Shown: positions 9,865 to 17,500 of the stretch, in pieces
Layout: each line of letters starts with the position of its first letter
Position numbering within the stretch: position 1 is the first letter of the stretch
NCBI GenBank assembly: GCA_016946835.1
Contig: JACVTC010000105.1
Coordinates: 142,501 to 160,000 of the forward strand
Source: Neocallimastix lanati (nom. inval.)
Taxonomy: Eukaryota; Neocallimastigomycota; Neocallimastigomycetes; Neocallimastigales; Neocallimastigaceae
Length of the DNA stretch: 17,500 nucleotides
Reading direction: 5' to 3'
Translations under genes and position numbers: made by a program
The notes under the pieces: generated by a model
The model's input: the letters and a program-made list of their open reading frames with translations, nothing else
Databases searched by the model: none
What the model was told of the DNA's origin: nothing

Positions 9865-11547
9865 GGACTACATTTTCATTTCCACTTCCACATGCATCAA
9901 AAAAAGGTGTTTCACCTTCATTATTTTCTTTATTTATATCAGCACCATGCTCAATTAAATATTGGACCAAAATTTCATTGCCCCATCTACATGCTATAAA
10001 TAATGGGGTTTTACCTTCATCAATTTCTTTATTTATATCAGCTCCATTTTCAATTAAATATTGAAATATATTTTTTTTTCTACAATGACGTGCAATGTAT
10101 AATGCCGTTTCACCTTTATTATTTTCTTTATTTATATCAGCACCATGTTCAATCAAATATTTTACTAAACTTTCGTTTCCCCATTTACAAGCCTTAAATA
10201 TTGGTGTTTCACCTTCATTAATTTCTTTATTTACATCAGAGCCATTTTCAATTAAATATTGAAATATAGTTTCATTTCCTTTTTTATATGCAATGTATAG
10301 TGGTGTTTCACCTTTATTATTTTCTTTATTTATATCCGCACCATTTTCAATTAAATATTGGACTATATTTTCATTTCTACTACTACATGCATCAAATAAA
10401 GGTGTTTCACCTTCATTATTTTCTTTATTTATATCAGCACCATTTTCAATTAAATATTGGACTATATTTTCATTTTCTTCTTCACATGCCTTAAATAATG
10501 GTGTTTCACCATACTTACTTTCTTTGTTTATATCAGCTCCATGTTCAATTAAATATTTTACTATATATTCATTTCCATTTATACATGCATTAATTAATGG
10601 TGTTTTACCAAATTCATCTTCTTTATTTATATCAGCACCATTTTCAATTAAATATTGGAATACGGTTTCATGTCCCCATCTACAGGCATTAAATATTGGT
10701 GTATCACCAAATTCATCTTCTTTATTTATATCAGCACCATGTTCAATTATATATTTGACAACATTTTCATTTCCTTTAAAACATGCAATAAATAATGGTG
10801 TTTCCTTATAATTATTTTCTTTATTTATATCAGCACCATGTTCAATTAAATATTTGACAAGATTTTCATTTTCTTTTTCACATGCAATGAATAATAGGAT
10901 ATTATCATCATTATTTCCTTTATTTATATCAGCACCATTTTCAATTAAATATTGAAATATATTTTCATTTCCTTTTTTATATGCAATGAATACTAGTGAT
11001 TCACCATCATTATTTTCTTTATTTATATCAGCACCATGTTCAATTAAATATTTTACTAAACTTTCGTTTCCCCATTTATATGCCTTAAATATTGGTGTTT
11101 CACCTTCATTAATTTCTTCATTTACATCAGCACCATGTTCAATTAAACATTTTATTAAATTTTCATTTCTCCATTCACATGCCATAAATAATGGTGTTTC
11201 ACCATACTTAACTTCTTTGTTTATATAGGCCCCATTTTCAATTAAATATTGAAATATTGTTTCATTTCTTTCTCTATATGCAATGTATAATGGTGTTTCA
11301 CCTTCATTGTTTTTTTTATTTACATCAGCACCATGTTCAATTAAACATTTTACTAAATTTTCATTTCTCCATTTACATGCCATAAATAATGGTGTTTCAC
11401 CATACTTATCTTCTTTGTTTATATAGGCCCCATTTTCAATTAAATATTGAAATATTGTTTCATTTCTTTCCCAATATGCAATGTATAATGGTGATTTACC
11501 ATTATTATTTTCTTTATTTATATCAGCACCATGTTCAATTAAATATT
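9865..11547 (-). repeat. 1683-bp internal duplication, copy B (17 ankyrin repeats)
   Basis: This is the second copy of the 17-repeat block. The right edge is where AATTAAATATT is followed by GGACTACATT at 9865 but by TTACTAAACT at 11548. Both junctions therefore fall in the same conserved AATTAAATATT element of the 99-bp repeat, as expected for recombination between two repeat units 17 apart. In protein terms a GNENVVQYLIE repeat half is joined to an HGADINKENNNGKSP half, a junction not present in gene 1. Confidence 0.92.
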
Positions 11548-13397
11548 TTACTAAACTTTCGTTTCTCCATTTACATGCAATAGATAATGGTGTTTCACCA
11601 TACTTATCTTCTTTGTTTATATAGGCCCCATTTTCAATTAAATATTGAAACATAGTTTCATTTCTTTTTTCATATGCAATGAATAATGGTGTTTCACCTT
11701 CATTATTTTCTTTATTTATATCAGCACCATTTTCAATTAAATATTGGACTATGGTTTCATGTCCCCATCTACATGCCTTAAATAAAGGTGATTCTCTATA
11801 ATTATCTTCTTTATTTATATCAGCATCATGTTCAATTAAATATTGGACCAAAATTTCATTTCCCCATCTACATGCTATAAATAATGGGGTTTCACCTTTA
11901 TTAATTTCTTTATTTATATCAGCTCCATTTTCAATTAAATATTGAAATATATTTTTTTTTCCACTTTTATATGCAATGCATAATGCTGTTTCACCTTTAT
12001 TATTTTCTTTATTTATATCAGCACCATGTTCAATTAAATATTGGACTATAATTTCATTATCATTTCCCCATCTACATGCTTTAAATAATGGTGTTTCACC
12101 ATACTTATTTTCTTTGCTTATGTCAGCACCATGTTCAATTAAATATTGGACCAAAATTTCATTTCCCCAACTACATGCTTTAAATATTGGTGTTTCACCT
12201 TCATTAATTTCTTTATTTATATCAGCTCCATTTTCAATTAAATATTGAAATATAGTTTCATTTCCTTTTTCATATGCAAGGTATAATGGTGTTTGACCTT
12301 CATTATTTTCTTTATTTATATCAGCACCATTTTCAATTAAATATTGGACGATAACTTCATTATTATTTCCCCATCCATATTCAATAAATAATGGTGTTTC
12401 ACCTTTATTATTTTCTTTATTTATATCAGCACCATTTTCAATTAAATATTGGACTATATTTTCATTTCCACTTCTACATGCATTAAATAATGGTGATTCC
12501 CTATAATTATCTTCTTTATTTATATATGCACCATGTTCAATTAAATATTGGACCAAAATTTCATTTCCCCATCTACATGCTATAAATAATGGGGTTTCAC
12601 CTTCATTAATTTCTTTATTTATATCAGCTCCATTTTCAATTAAATATTGAAATATATTTTTTTTTCTACAATGACATGCAATGCATAATGCCGTTTCACC
12701 TTTATTATTTTCTTTATTTATATCAGCTCCATGTTCAATCAAATATTTTACTAAACTTTCGTTTCCCCATTTACATGCCTTAAATATTGGTGTTTCACCA
12801 AATTCATCTTCTTTATTTACATCAGAACCATTTTCAATTAAATATTGAAAAATAGTTTCATTTCCTTCTTTATATGCAATGAATAGTGGTGTTTCACCTT
12901 TATTATTTTCTTTATTTATATCAGCTCCATGTTCAATCAAATGTTTTACTATAATTTCATATTTATATCTGCATGCCTTAAATAATGGGGTTTCACCATA
13001 CTTATTTTCTTTGTTTATATCAGCTCCATGTTCAATTAAATATTGGACTATATTTTCATTTCCATTTCTACATGCATCAAATAATGGTGATTCCCTATAA
13101 TTATCTTCTTTATTTATATAAGCACCATGTTCAATTAAATATTGGACCAAATTTTCATTTCCACATCTACATGCTTTAAATAATGGGGTTTCACCTTCAT
13201 TAATTTCTTTATTTATATCAGCTCCATGTTCAACTAAATATTTGATGAGGTTTTCATTTTCTTTTTTACATGCAATTAATAATGGTGTTTCTCCATTCTT
13301 ATCTTCTTTATTTATATCAACTCCAAGTTCAACTAAGCATTTTACTACATTTTCTTTTACTCTTTTACATGCTTTCAATAATGGGGTTTCATTCGAA

Positions 13398-13408
13398 TTT
13401 TTTTTTTT
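13398..13408 (-). repeat. A11 coding homopolymer in second ankyrin frame
   Basis: Eleven T on the plus strand, the same length as the run at 4836-4846 in gene 1. It encodes a lysine run in a 34-residue repeat and does not shift the frame. Confidence 0.7.
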
Positions 13409-13597
13409 ATGATTTATATCAGCTCCATGTTCAACTAAATATTTTACTATGCTTTCATTTCCAATTTTACAGGCACAAAATAATGCTGTTTCATCATTCT
13501 TGCTTTTTCTATTTATATCAGCTCCATGTTCAACTAAATATTGTACTATACTTTCATTTCCACTTTTACAAGCATAAAATAATGCTGTTTCATCAAT

Positions 13598-14250
13598 TTA
13601 TTTAATAAATTTTATTAATTATTTTATGGTATAATGTGAGGAATTGAGAATTAAAAAGAAAAAAAATTATAAAGTTAAAATTTTAATTAAATAAATCTTA
13701 AATTTGATTATTTTTAGCAATAAAATTAAAAAGAACCCTATAAAACTATATAAAAAAAAAAAAAAAAAAAAAAAAAAACTAAGTTAAATTTCTATTTTTT
13801 ATATTTAAAAAAAATTAAAAAAAAAAATTAAAATAAAAATTTTTTTTTTTGTATGATGATAACATTACACATTAAGATGTGGTACAGTCAATAAAAAGTT
13901 TTATTTATGGAATTTCATTAATTTTATTATATATATATTATGAATATATAATTATATATATATTTTTATTAGTTATGGTATTTAAAAGTAAAAGTAAAAT
14001 TAAGATTTAATTATTAAACTTTATTAATATAAAATAATTAATAAGTTAATTACGATTTACAAAATTTATGAAAAATATATAAATTAATATACAAATTGAG
14101 GCTTTTGCCAAATAGTATGAAATTTATTATAATGAAATTAAATAATGAAATTTAATATAATAAGAAAATAAAGAAAATGTATTTTAAATTTAAATTTAAT
14201 TTATTTCAATTAATAAAAAAAAAAAAAAAATATATGTAAAAATCTTTGTT
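13598..14250. other. AT-rich intergenic DNA upstream of truncated ankyrin frame
   Basis: There is no similarity here to the sequence upstream of gene 1 and no reading frame. It contains A/T homopolymers (an A run at about 13753-13778), (TA)n tracts near 13930-13965, and a further A run near 14216-14230. I see no promoter element or splice acceptor that would rescue a 5' exon, but in sequence this AT-rich a short exon could be missed. Confidence 0.6.
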
Positions 14251-14270
14251 TGCTAACATTACCCTCTCAA
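14251..14270 (-). other. Polypurine tract and 3' LTR border of the copia remnant
   Basis: Just after the pol stop codon (14273-14275) the minus strand reads TTGAGAGGG (14262-14270), TAA, then TGTTAGCA (from 14258 leftwards). A purine-rich tract directly before a TG-starting sequence is the expected arrangement for plus-strand priming and the start of a 3' LTR in copia elements. The right end of that LTR cannot be delimited, and I found no matching 5' LTR to the right. Confidence 0.5.
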
Positions 14271-14275
14271 ACTTA

Positions 14276-14940
14276 ATTTTCTATTTTGTCAAAAATTATG
14301 TTTGTGAATTTTATCATTTTTGGTCCGTTAATCTTTTTAGTTAGAGCAGCATCTTCAAGCATGTATTGAGTTTGAATGTATTCAAGGGCTATTCTTTTGT
14401 TTTTTTAAATTATCTTTGTTAAAATAAAACTTTATATTAATATGTTTAAGTTTTGAATTTAATTCGCCATTTTCAATTGTTGTTTTACTTGATAAGTTAT
14501 CTGTAAATATAGTTTTTTTATATTTTAATCTAAAGAACTTTCTTTACACATTCCGAGGTACTTATGTATTAGGCTTCCATAGCAGAAGTTACTGCAGTAG
14601 ATTGCTTTTTTGGAGTTCCAGCATATTGGGCTCCTTCCATAAGAATTATTTGTCCCAATGCTGATTTTTTGTCTTTAATATCACCTCCAAGATCTGAATC
14701 CGTAAAGGCAACTATTTCACCTATTCCATTATAAAATATTTTATAATTTTTAGTATACTTTAAATATTTAAAAATGTTTATTATCTTTTTCTAGTCTGAA
14801 ATTGTTGGTTCTTTGGCTTTCCTTGCGGCCTTTCCAACGGAAAATGCAATATCAGGATGTGTGCATTTGGATAAATAGATTAGTGAGCCTAATGCACTTT
14901 TATATGTTTGTTCTATCAAATAATGTATTGTTTTTCTTTT
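14276..14940 (-). pseudogene. Copia RNase H domain and C-terminus
   Basis: Recognisable motifs on the minus strand are IEQTYKSALGSLIYLSKCTH, PDIAFSVGKAARK, INIFKYLKYTKNYK, AFTDSDLGGD (14680-14709), ALGQIILMEGAQYAGTPKKQ and, after a gap, KRIALEYIQTQ. These correspond to the conserved copia RNase H region with its catalytic aspartates in the TDSD segment. A TAG at 14791-14793 interrupts PTISDWKK, and the stretch between about 14400 and 14570 is scrambled relative to the family. RNase H would degrade RNA in the RNA/DNA hybrid, but this copy is dead. Confidence 0.88.
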
Positions 14941-15300
14941 AGATTATCCCCAGTGTAAAGAGTTTTTATCTTCCTTGTATTAGTTATATTGAATTTTGTT
15001 AATAATTCTTCAATGTATGCTTTTTGAGATATTGAATAGTTATATCGTTGCTTTTCTAAATTAATTCCTAGAACAAATTCAATTGGGCTACATTTTGAAA
15101 TTTTATATTTATATTTAATAAATTTGAAAAGCTGAATAATTAAATTATGAACTTCGGATTTTTTCTACTACAAGGTAGATCCATGATTTTCTACTATATT
15201 CATCAAGGAAAGTGAAAATCTAAAGCATTTACCTGTGACAGATTTGTTAATGGGAACCATTAGATCTGAATGAACGGTTTCAAGAATGCCAGATGCTTTG
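14941..15300 (-). pseudogene. Integrase fragment joined directly to RT C-terminus
   Basis: The minus strand gives HSDLMVPINKS and FLDEYSRKSWIYL, from the start of the integrase catalytic core with its first Asp. Then comes SEVHNLIIQLFKFIK, and almost at once KISKCSPIEFVLGINL and SQKAYIEELLTKF, which belong to reverse transcriptase downstream of the catalytic YVDD. The second Asp and the Glu of integrase and nearly all of RT are missing, so an internal deletion has its junction near 15100-15125. A frameshift also lies between WIYLVVEK and SEVHNL. Confidence 0.8.
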
Positions 15301-15460
15301 GGGGGGTTTTCCATTATGAGGTCTTCTTTTTAATTTAGAGATCTTACAATCCATACATTCGATCTCCTAAACATTGTGAAGATTTAAATTGTTAACTAAA
15401 TCTTAGTGATAGAATTGACCGAACCTTTGATGCCAAATTTTTTTTAATGTATTCTCAATG
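15301..15460 (-). pseudogene. GAG-pre-integrase zinc-binding domain relic
   Basis: Minus-strand reading shows WHQRFGQFYH, then DLVNNLNLHNV, CMDCKISKLKRRPHNGK and PP. The H-x-H and C-x2-C pattern is the zinc-binding N-terminal part of copia integrases. In-frame stops interrupt it, and the reading frame changes at a run of seven C (seven G on the plus strand, 15300-15306). Confidence 0.8.
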
Positions 15461-16070
15461 TTTATCATTATTAGCATAAATAGTGTCGTCATTTTGTCGA
15501 TTAACTAATTTAATTGGGATTCGTTTAATATTGAATTCATCTGCAATGAATTTTTCAACTAAATTCTTATTTTCTTTCTTATTAAATCCAAATCTTAAAT
15601 AAAGGGTGGTTTCTCCGTTTTGGTTGAATATTTCTCACAAATATTCAGATTTAGCTAATCGAATTCCGCCAAGTAAGTTTTTGTTGATATGTTTAGAATA
15701 GTATACATTTTCAAGTTTGATAAATCTTCCATTAATAATACCCTCAAATGTACCAACACCATTAAAAATACAGAAGGAGTTATTTGGGCATCTCATCTTG
15801 ACTGTTTCATTTCTAAAGTTAATTAATATATTTCTTTGTTATATGTAATATGTAATATGTTCGGAGCATCCAGTATCATAAATCCAAATAACAGTATTAT
15901 CACTAATTTCAATATTATTTTTTTCATTGGCCTTTTGGATGCAATCGATATTATTATACTGTGTTTCTAAATTTATGTTGTTATCAATTTTATTTTCTTC
16001 AGTAGGTTCCTTGTCATCGATTGTTTCAATGTTGTTTATGTTATTTACAAACATGGGTCTAATTTCATCG
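15461..16070 (-). pseudogene. Copia aspartic protease region
   Basis: A 71-codon open stretch (15839-16054) ends shortly after WIYDTGCSEHIT. DTGCSEH is the retropepsin active-site motif of copia proteases (D-S/T-G). A TAA follows where the family continues, and the downstream segments (KMRCPNNSFC, FEGIINGRFIKLENVYYSKH, NLLGGIRLA) remain readable in pieces. The asparagine- and glutamate-rich segment before the motif resembles the variable gag/protease linker. The protease would normally cut the Gag-Pol polyprotein. Confidence 0.85.
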
Positions 16071-16079
16071 AAAGATACG

Positions 16080-16335
16080 TTTTCATTTTCTGGGTTTTCT
16101 TAATATTCCACATTTATTACATATCTTCTTTTACCATGAAAATGTTTAGAATTTCTTTTATTACTTCTACGTTCTTTATTTTTATATCCGTTTCTTTTGT
16201 GATCCTTATCCTGGTTAGTTTTTCTATTGAAACTTCGTGCATCAGTAGTATGTCCAGTTATTTTCACTATTTTATTATTTTATTTTCCCTTTATAACTTC
16301 TAAAGCATTGAAATGCTTGAGGAAATAGATAATAA
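16080..16335 (-). pseudogene. Copia gag C-terminus with decayed zinc knuckles
   Basis: Minus-strand fragments include ITGHTTDARSFNRKTNQDKD, NGYKNKERRSNKRNSKHFHG and, in another frame, KKICNKCGILRK. These look like two CCHC nucleocapsid knuckles around a basic linker: the first keeps only GHTTDA with its cysteines lost, and the second keeps CNKCG but has lost the rest through a frameshift. Upstream of about 16335 I no longer recognise gag, so the element is 5'-truncated here. Confidence 0.65.
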
Positions 16336-16357
16336 AATAAACTCAGTAAATACCATT

Positions 16358-16456
16358 GAAACAATTAATAATTAGTAAATTAACATATACGAAACAATTA
16401 ATAATTAGGAAATTGACTTATACGAAACAATTAATAATTAGGAAATTGAACAATAA
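16358..16456. repeat. 33-bp tandem repeat, three copies
   Basis: Units start at 16358, 16391 and 16424. Each begins GAAACAATTAATAATTAG, followed by GAAATTGAC-type sequence and TATAC. The third is truncated and continues into GGAAATTGAACAATAAT, a stretch that recurs at 16603-16620. A short plus-strand frame through it is a by-product of the 33-bp period and has no recognisable protein. Confidence 0.85.
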
Positions 16457-16766
16457 TCTATATTGTATTATAAGATACCATATATGTCTAATTTCTATCG
16501 AAATGGAAGATATTATCTTTTTGATATTTTGGGTATTCGCTTTTTAGGATACTTTCCTTTGTGTAATGTCTATTGAATTGAGTACTAAAGTAATGTATAT
16601 TAAGGAAATTGAACAATAATATAATATATATAGTATTTGATTTTTGTATTGCTTTATCTGTTTGTATCGTTATAATATATACCTCGCTTCAAGCAGTATG
16701 AAGGACTTTATCTTACAGCGACTTGTTAGGAGGATTCGACCTTGGTGTTACAAGTCTACCGAATTA
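16457..16766. other. Unassigned non-repetitive intergenic DNA
   Basis: No gene is recognised. The stretch 16680-16762 is less AT-rich than its surroundings and contains GGATTCGACC, but it does not fold into a tRNA that I can support. Another copy of AAGGAAATTGAACAATAAT lies at 16602-16620, matching the end of the 33-bp array. Confidence 0.5.
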
Positions 16767-16985
16767 GAAGATATTATCTTTATATATATATCATAAATAT
16801 ATAATACAAATATATATATTATTTTTTTTTTTTATATATTTTAAAAATTTAGAATTTATAAGGAAAAATCAAAAAATTGGAAAATATTATCATTATATAT
16901 GTTTTATAAATGTATAATACAAAAATATATATATTATTTTTTTAAATTTTAAAAATTTAGAATTTATAAGAAAAATTCAAAAAGT
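16767..16985. repeat. ~113-bp tandem duplication
   Basis: Two adjacent copies, 16767-16879 and 16880-16985, share GAAGATATTAT/GAAAATATTAT, ATATATAATACAAA, a T run, and TTTAAAAATTTAGAATTTAT followed by AAG. They differ by several substitutions and by T-run length, so the duplication is not brand new. The non-coding role is unknown. Confidence 0.8.
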
Positions 16986-17070
16986 CCCATTAATTTTATA
17001 TTTTTATTTATAAATTAAATATATATATCTACTTTTTTATATAAGAAATTAAAAAAAAAATTATGTCCGA

Positions 17071-17137
17071 AAATTTATATTCATATAAAAAAAATTTTTT
17101 TTTTTTTAATGTCCAAAAATTATATGAATATAAATTT
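17071..17137. repeat. Perfect 17-bp inverted repeat with 33-base loop
   Basis: The left arm AAATTTATATTCATATA (17071-17087) is the exact reverse complement of TATATGAATATAAATTT (17121-17137). The loop is mostly A and T runs. The sequence could form a hairpin or cruciform. TATGTCCGAAAA and AATGTCCAAAAA also flank the arms on the same side as a short direct repeat. Confidence 0.8.
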
Positions 17138-17297
17138 AAATTTATATTATTTTATAATATATTATAGTATAAATAATATAATTACTTTTTAATATATTCA
17201 ATTAAATATATATAATAATTACTTACTTATATTTACTTCGATATAATAATTCAAATTAAATAGATATATATTTTTTCTTTTACTATTAATATATTAC

Positions 17298-17328
<31 letters not shown>

Positions 17329-17360
17329 ATAACATTTTATTATATCTATTATTAAAATAT
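17138..17360. other. AT-rich DNA without recognisable features
   Basis: This interval has (TA)-rich sequence and an A run of about 29 bases near 17299-17326. I see no gene or motif. Confidence 0.6.
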
Positions 17361-17500
17361 TAAATAATAAATAAATAATAAAAGTTTATATCTTTCTTTT
17401 AGTTTAAAAAAAAATTAATATTAATTATATTTAATAATAAATAAATAATAAAAATATTATATCTTTCTTTTGGTTTAAAAAAAAATATTATGTCTTTAAT
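17361..17500. repeat. 70-bp tandem duplication at the right edge
   Basis: Two copies with a 70-base period (17361-17430 and 17431-17500) share TAATAAATAAATAATAAAA, TATCTTTCTTTT and GTTTAAAAAAAAA. Further copies may lie beyond the window edge. Confidence 0.75.

Larger units (their letters stand above)
7943..13597 (-). pseudogene. 5'-truncated paralogue of the giant ankyrin gene, no initiator ATG
   Basis: The frame is open for 1884 codons from 13597 down to a TAA at 7943-7945 and consists almost wholly of about 57 ankyrin repeats. Its C-terminus is essentially that of gene 1, ending in VNIEKMK. Going upstream, identity to gene 1 continues until 13597, and the very next codon (13598-13600) is an in-frame TAA. 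The N-terminal domain of gene 1 and its first one to two repeats are therefore missing. There is no in-frame ATG near the start: a TTG at 13378 is the first near-cognate, and the first ATG is at 11653, which would give about 1236 residues. Net length exceeds the matching part of gene 1 by about 12 repeats. It could be a recent pseudogene, a gene with an unseen spliced 5' exon, or an internally initiated protein. The absence of any stop or frameshift over 5.6 kb indicates that it is recent, under selection, or both. Confidence 0.75.
14273..16335 (-). pseudogene. Degenerate Ty1/copia retrotransposon (gag-PR-INT-RT/RNase H relic)
   Basis: Read on the minus strand, the pieces appear in copia order: gag zinc knuckle (~16080-16335), aspartic protease (DTGCSEH at 15857-15877), GAG-pre-integrase HQRFGQFYH and CMDC (~15340-15440), integrase HSDLMVP then FLDEYSRKSWIYL (~15180-15285), the end of reverse transcriptase LGINLEKQRYNYSISQ (~15040-15090), and RNase H (YKSALGSLIYL, AFTDSDLGGD). 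Integrase before RT identifies copia rather than gypsy. The relic spans ~2 kb where a full internal region is about 4 kb. It carries in-frame stops (for example TAG at 14791-14793 in place of the expected Trp, and TAA after the protease motif), frameshifts (at a C7 run near 15300-15306 and near 14922), a large internal deletion, and a truncated gag. It cannot encode a functional polyprotein. Confidence 0.92.

Noticed and set aside
7943-13378. A start codon at TTG 13376-13378 for the second ankyrin frame
   Set aside because: The codon aligns with an internal leucine of gene 1 in the middle of a repeat, the frame is open a further 73 codons upstream, and TTG initiation is not expected in a nuclear eukaryotic gene.
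575-13597. CRISPR-like array suggested by regular repeats
   Set aside because: The 99-bp units are coding, have no spacers, and translate to ankyrin repeats in a single frame.
8043-13605. The same type of plus-strand frames opposite the second ankyrin gene
   Set aside because: They are shadows of the repeat. Their exact recurrence at 1683-bp spacing only reflects the duplication on the coding strand.
16356-16547. Plus-strand frame of 63 codons in the 33-bp repeat
   Set aside because: The 11-codon period produces an open frame by itself. Start and end lie in unrelated sequence, and no family is recognisable.
16680-16762. Possible tRNA gene suggested by GGATTCGACC
   Set aside because: On neither strand do I find a five-base T stem, an anticodon arm and a seven-base acceptor stem in register.
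16336-16766. 5' LTR of the copia remnant
   Set aside because: No stretch here matches the TGTTAGCAAACAAAG start of the putative 3' LTR, and no primer-binding site is evident; gag is already truncated at about 16335.

Overview
The window is strongly AT-rich eukaryotic DNA with very long A/T homopolymers and (TA)n tracts. Two enormous ankyrin-repeat reading frames and a decayed Ty1/copia element share it, and all three lie on the minus strand. Extreme AT content, expanded 33-residue ankyrin arrays and a copia element of this type best fit an anaerobic gut fungus (Neocallimastigomycota). That assignment is inferred from general character, not from a diagnostic gene. No bacterial-style gene organisation, rRNA or convincing tRNA is visible.

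Layout, left to right. 1-574 is the 3' flank of the first gene. 575-5743 (minus) is a complete 1722-residue ankyrin protein with about 47 repeats behind a unique ~171-residue N-terminal domain. 5744-7440 is intergenic: an AT-rich upstream region, a less AT-biased island at about 6060-6480 that I cannot identify, a MITE-like inverted-repeat segment (6798-7066), and a 151-bp tandem duplication beside long T/A runs. 7441-7942 is a second copy of the 1-574 flank. 7943-13597 (minus) is a second ankyrin frame of 1884 codons. It is homologous to gene 1 over most of its length but stops at an in-frame TAA exactly where homology to gene 1 ends, so it has neither the N-terminal domain nor an initiator ATG near its start. 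13598-14250 is featureless AT-rich DNA. 14251-16335 (minus) is a broken copia retroelement. 16336-17500 has no gene but holds several short tandem repeats and a hairpin.

The most notable feature is recent expansion at several nested scales: the 33-codon (99-bp) repeat; a 198-bp two-repeat unit amplified in gene 1; an apparently perfect in-frame 1683-bp (17 x 99 bp) duplication inside the second frame; and a segmental duplication carrying most of the gene plus its 3' flank. The locus looks like an ankyrin array evolving by unequal crossing-over. I found no evidence of a defined new enzymatic system. The closest thing to something undescribed is the N-terminal domain of gene 1, which reads as a possible beta-alpha-beta-beta-alpha-beta fold fused to a very long ankyrin solenoid.
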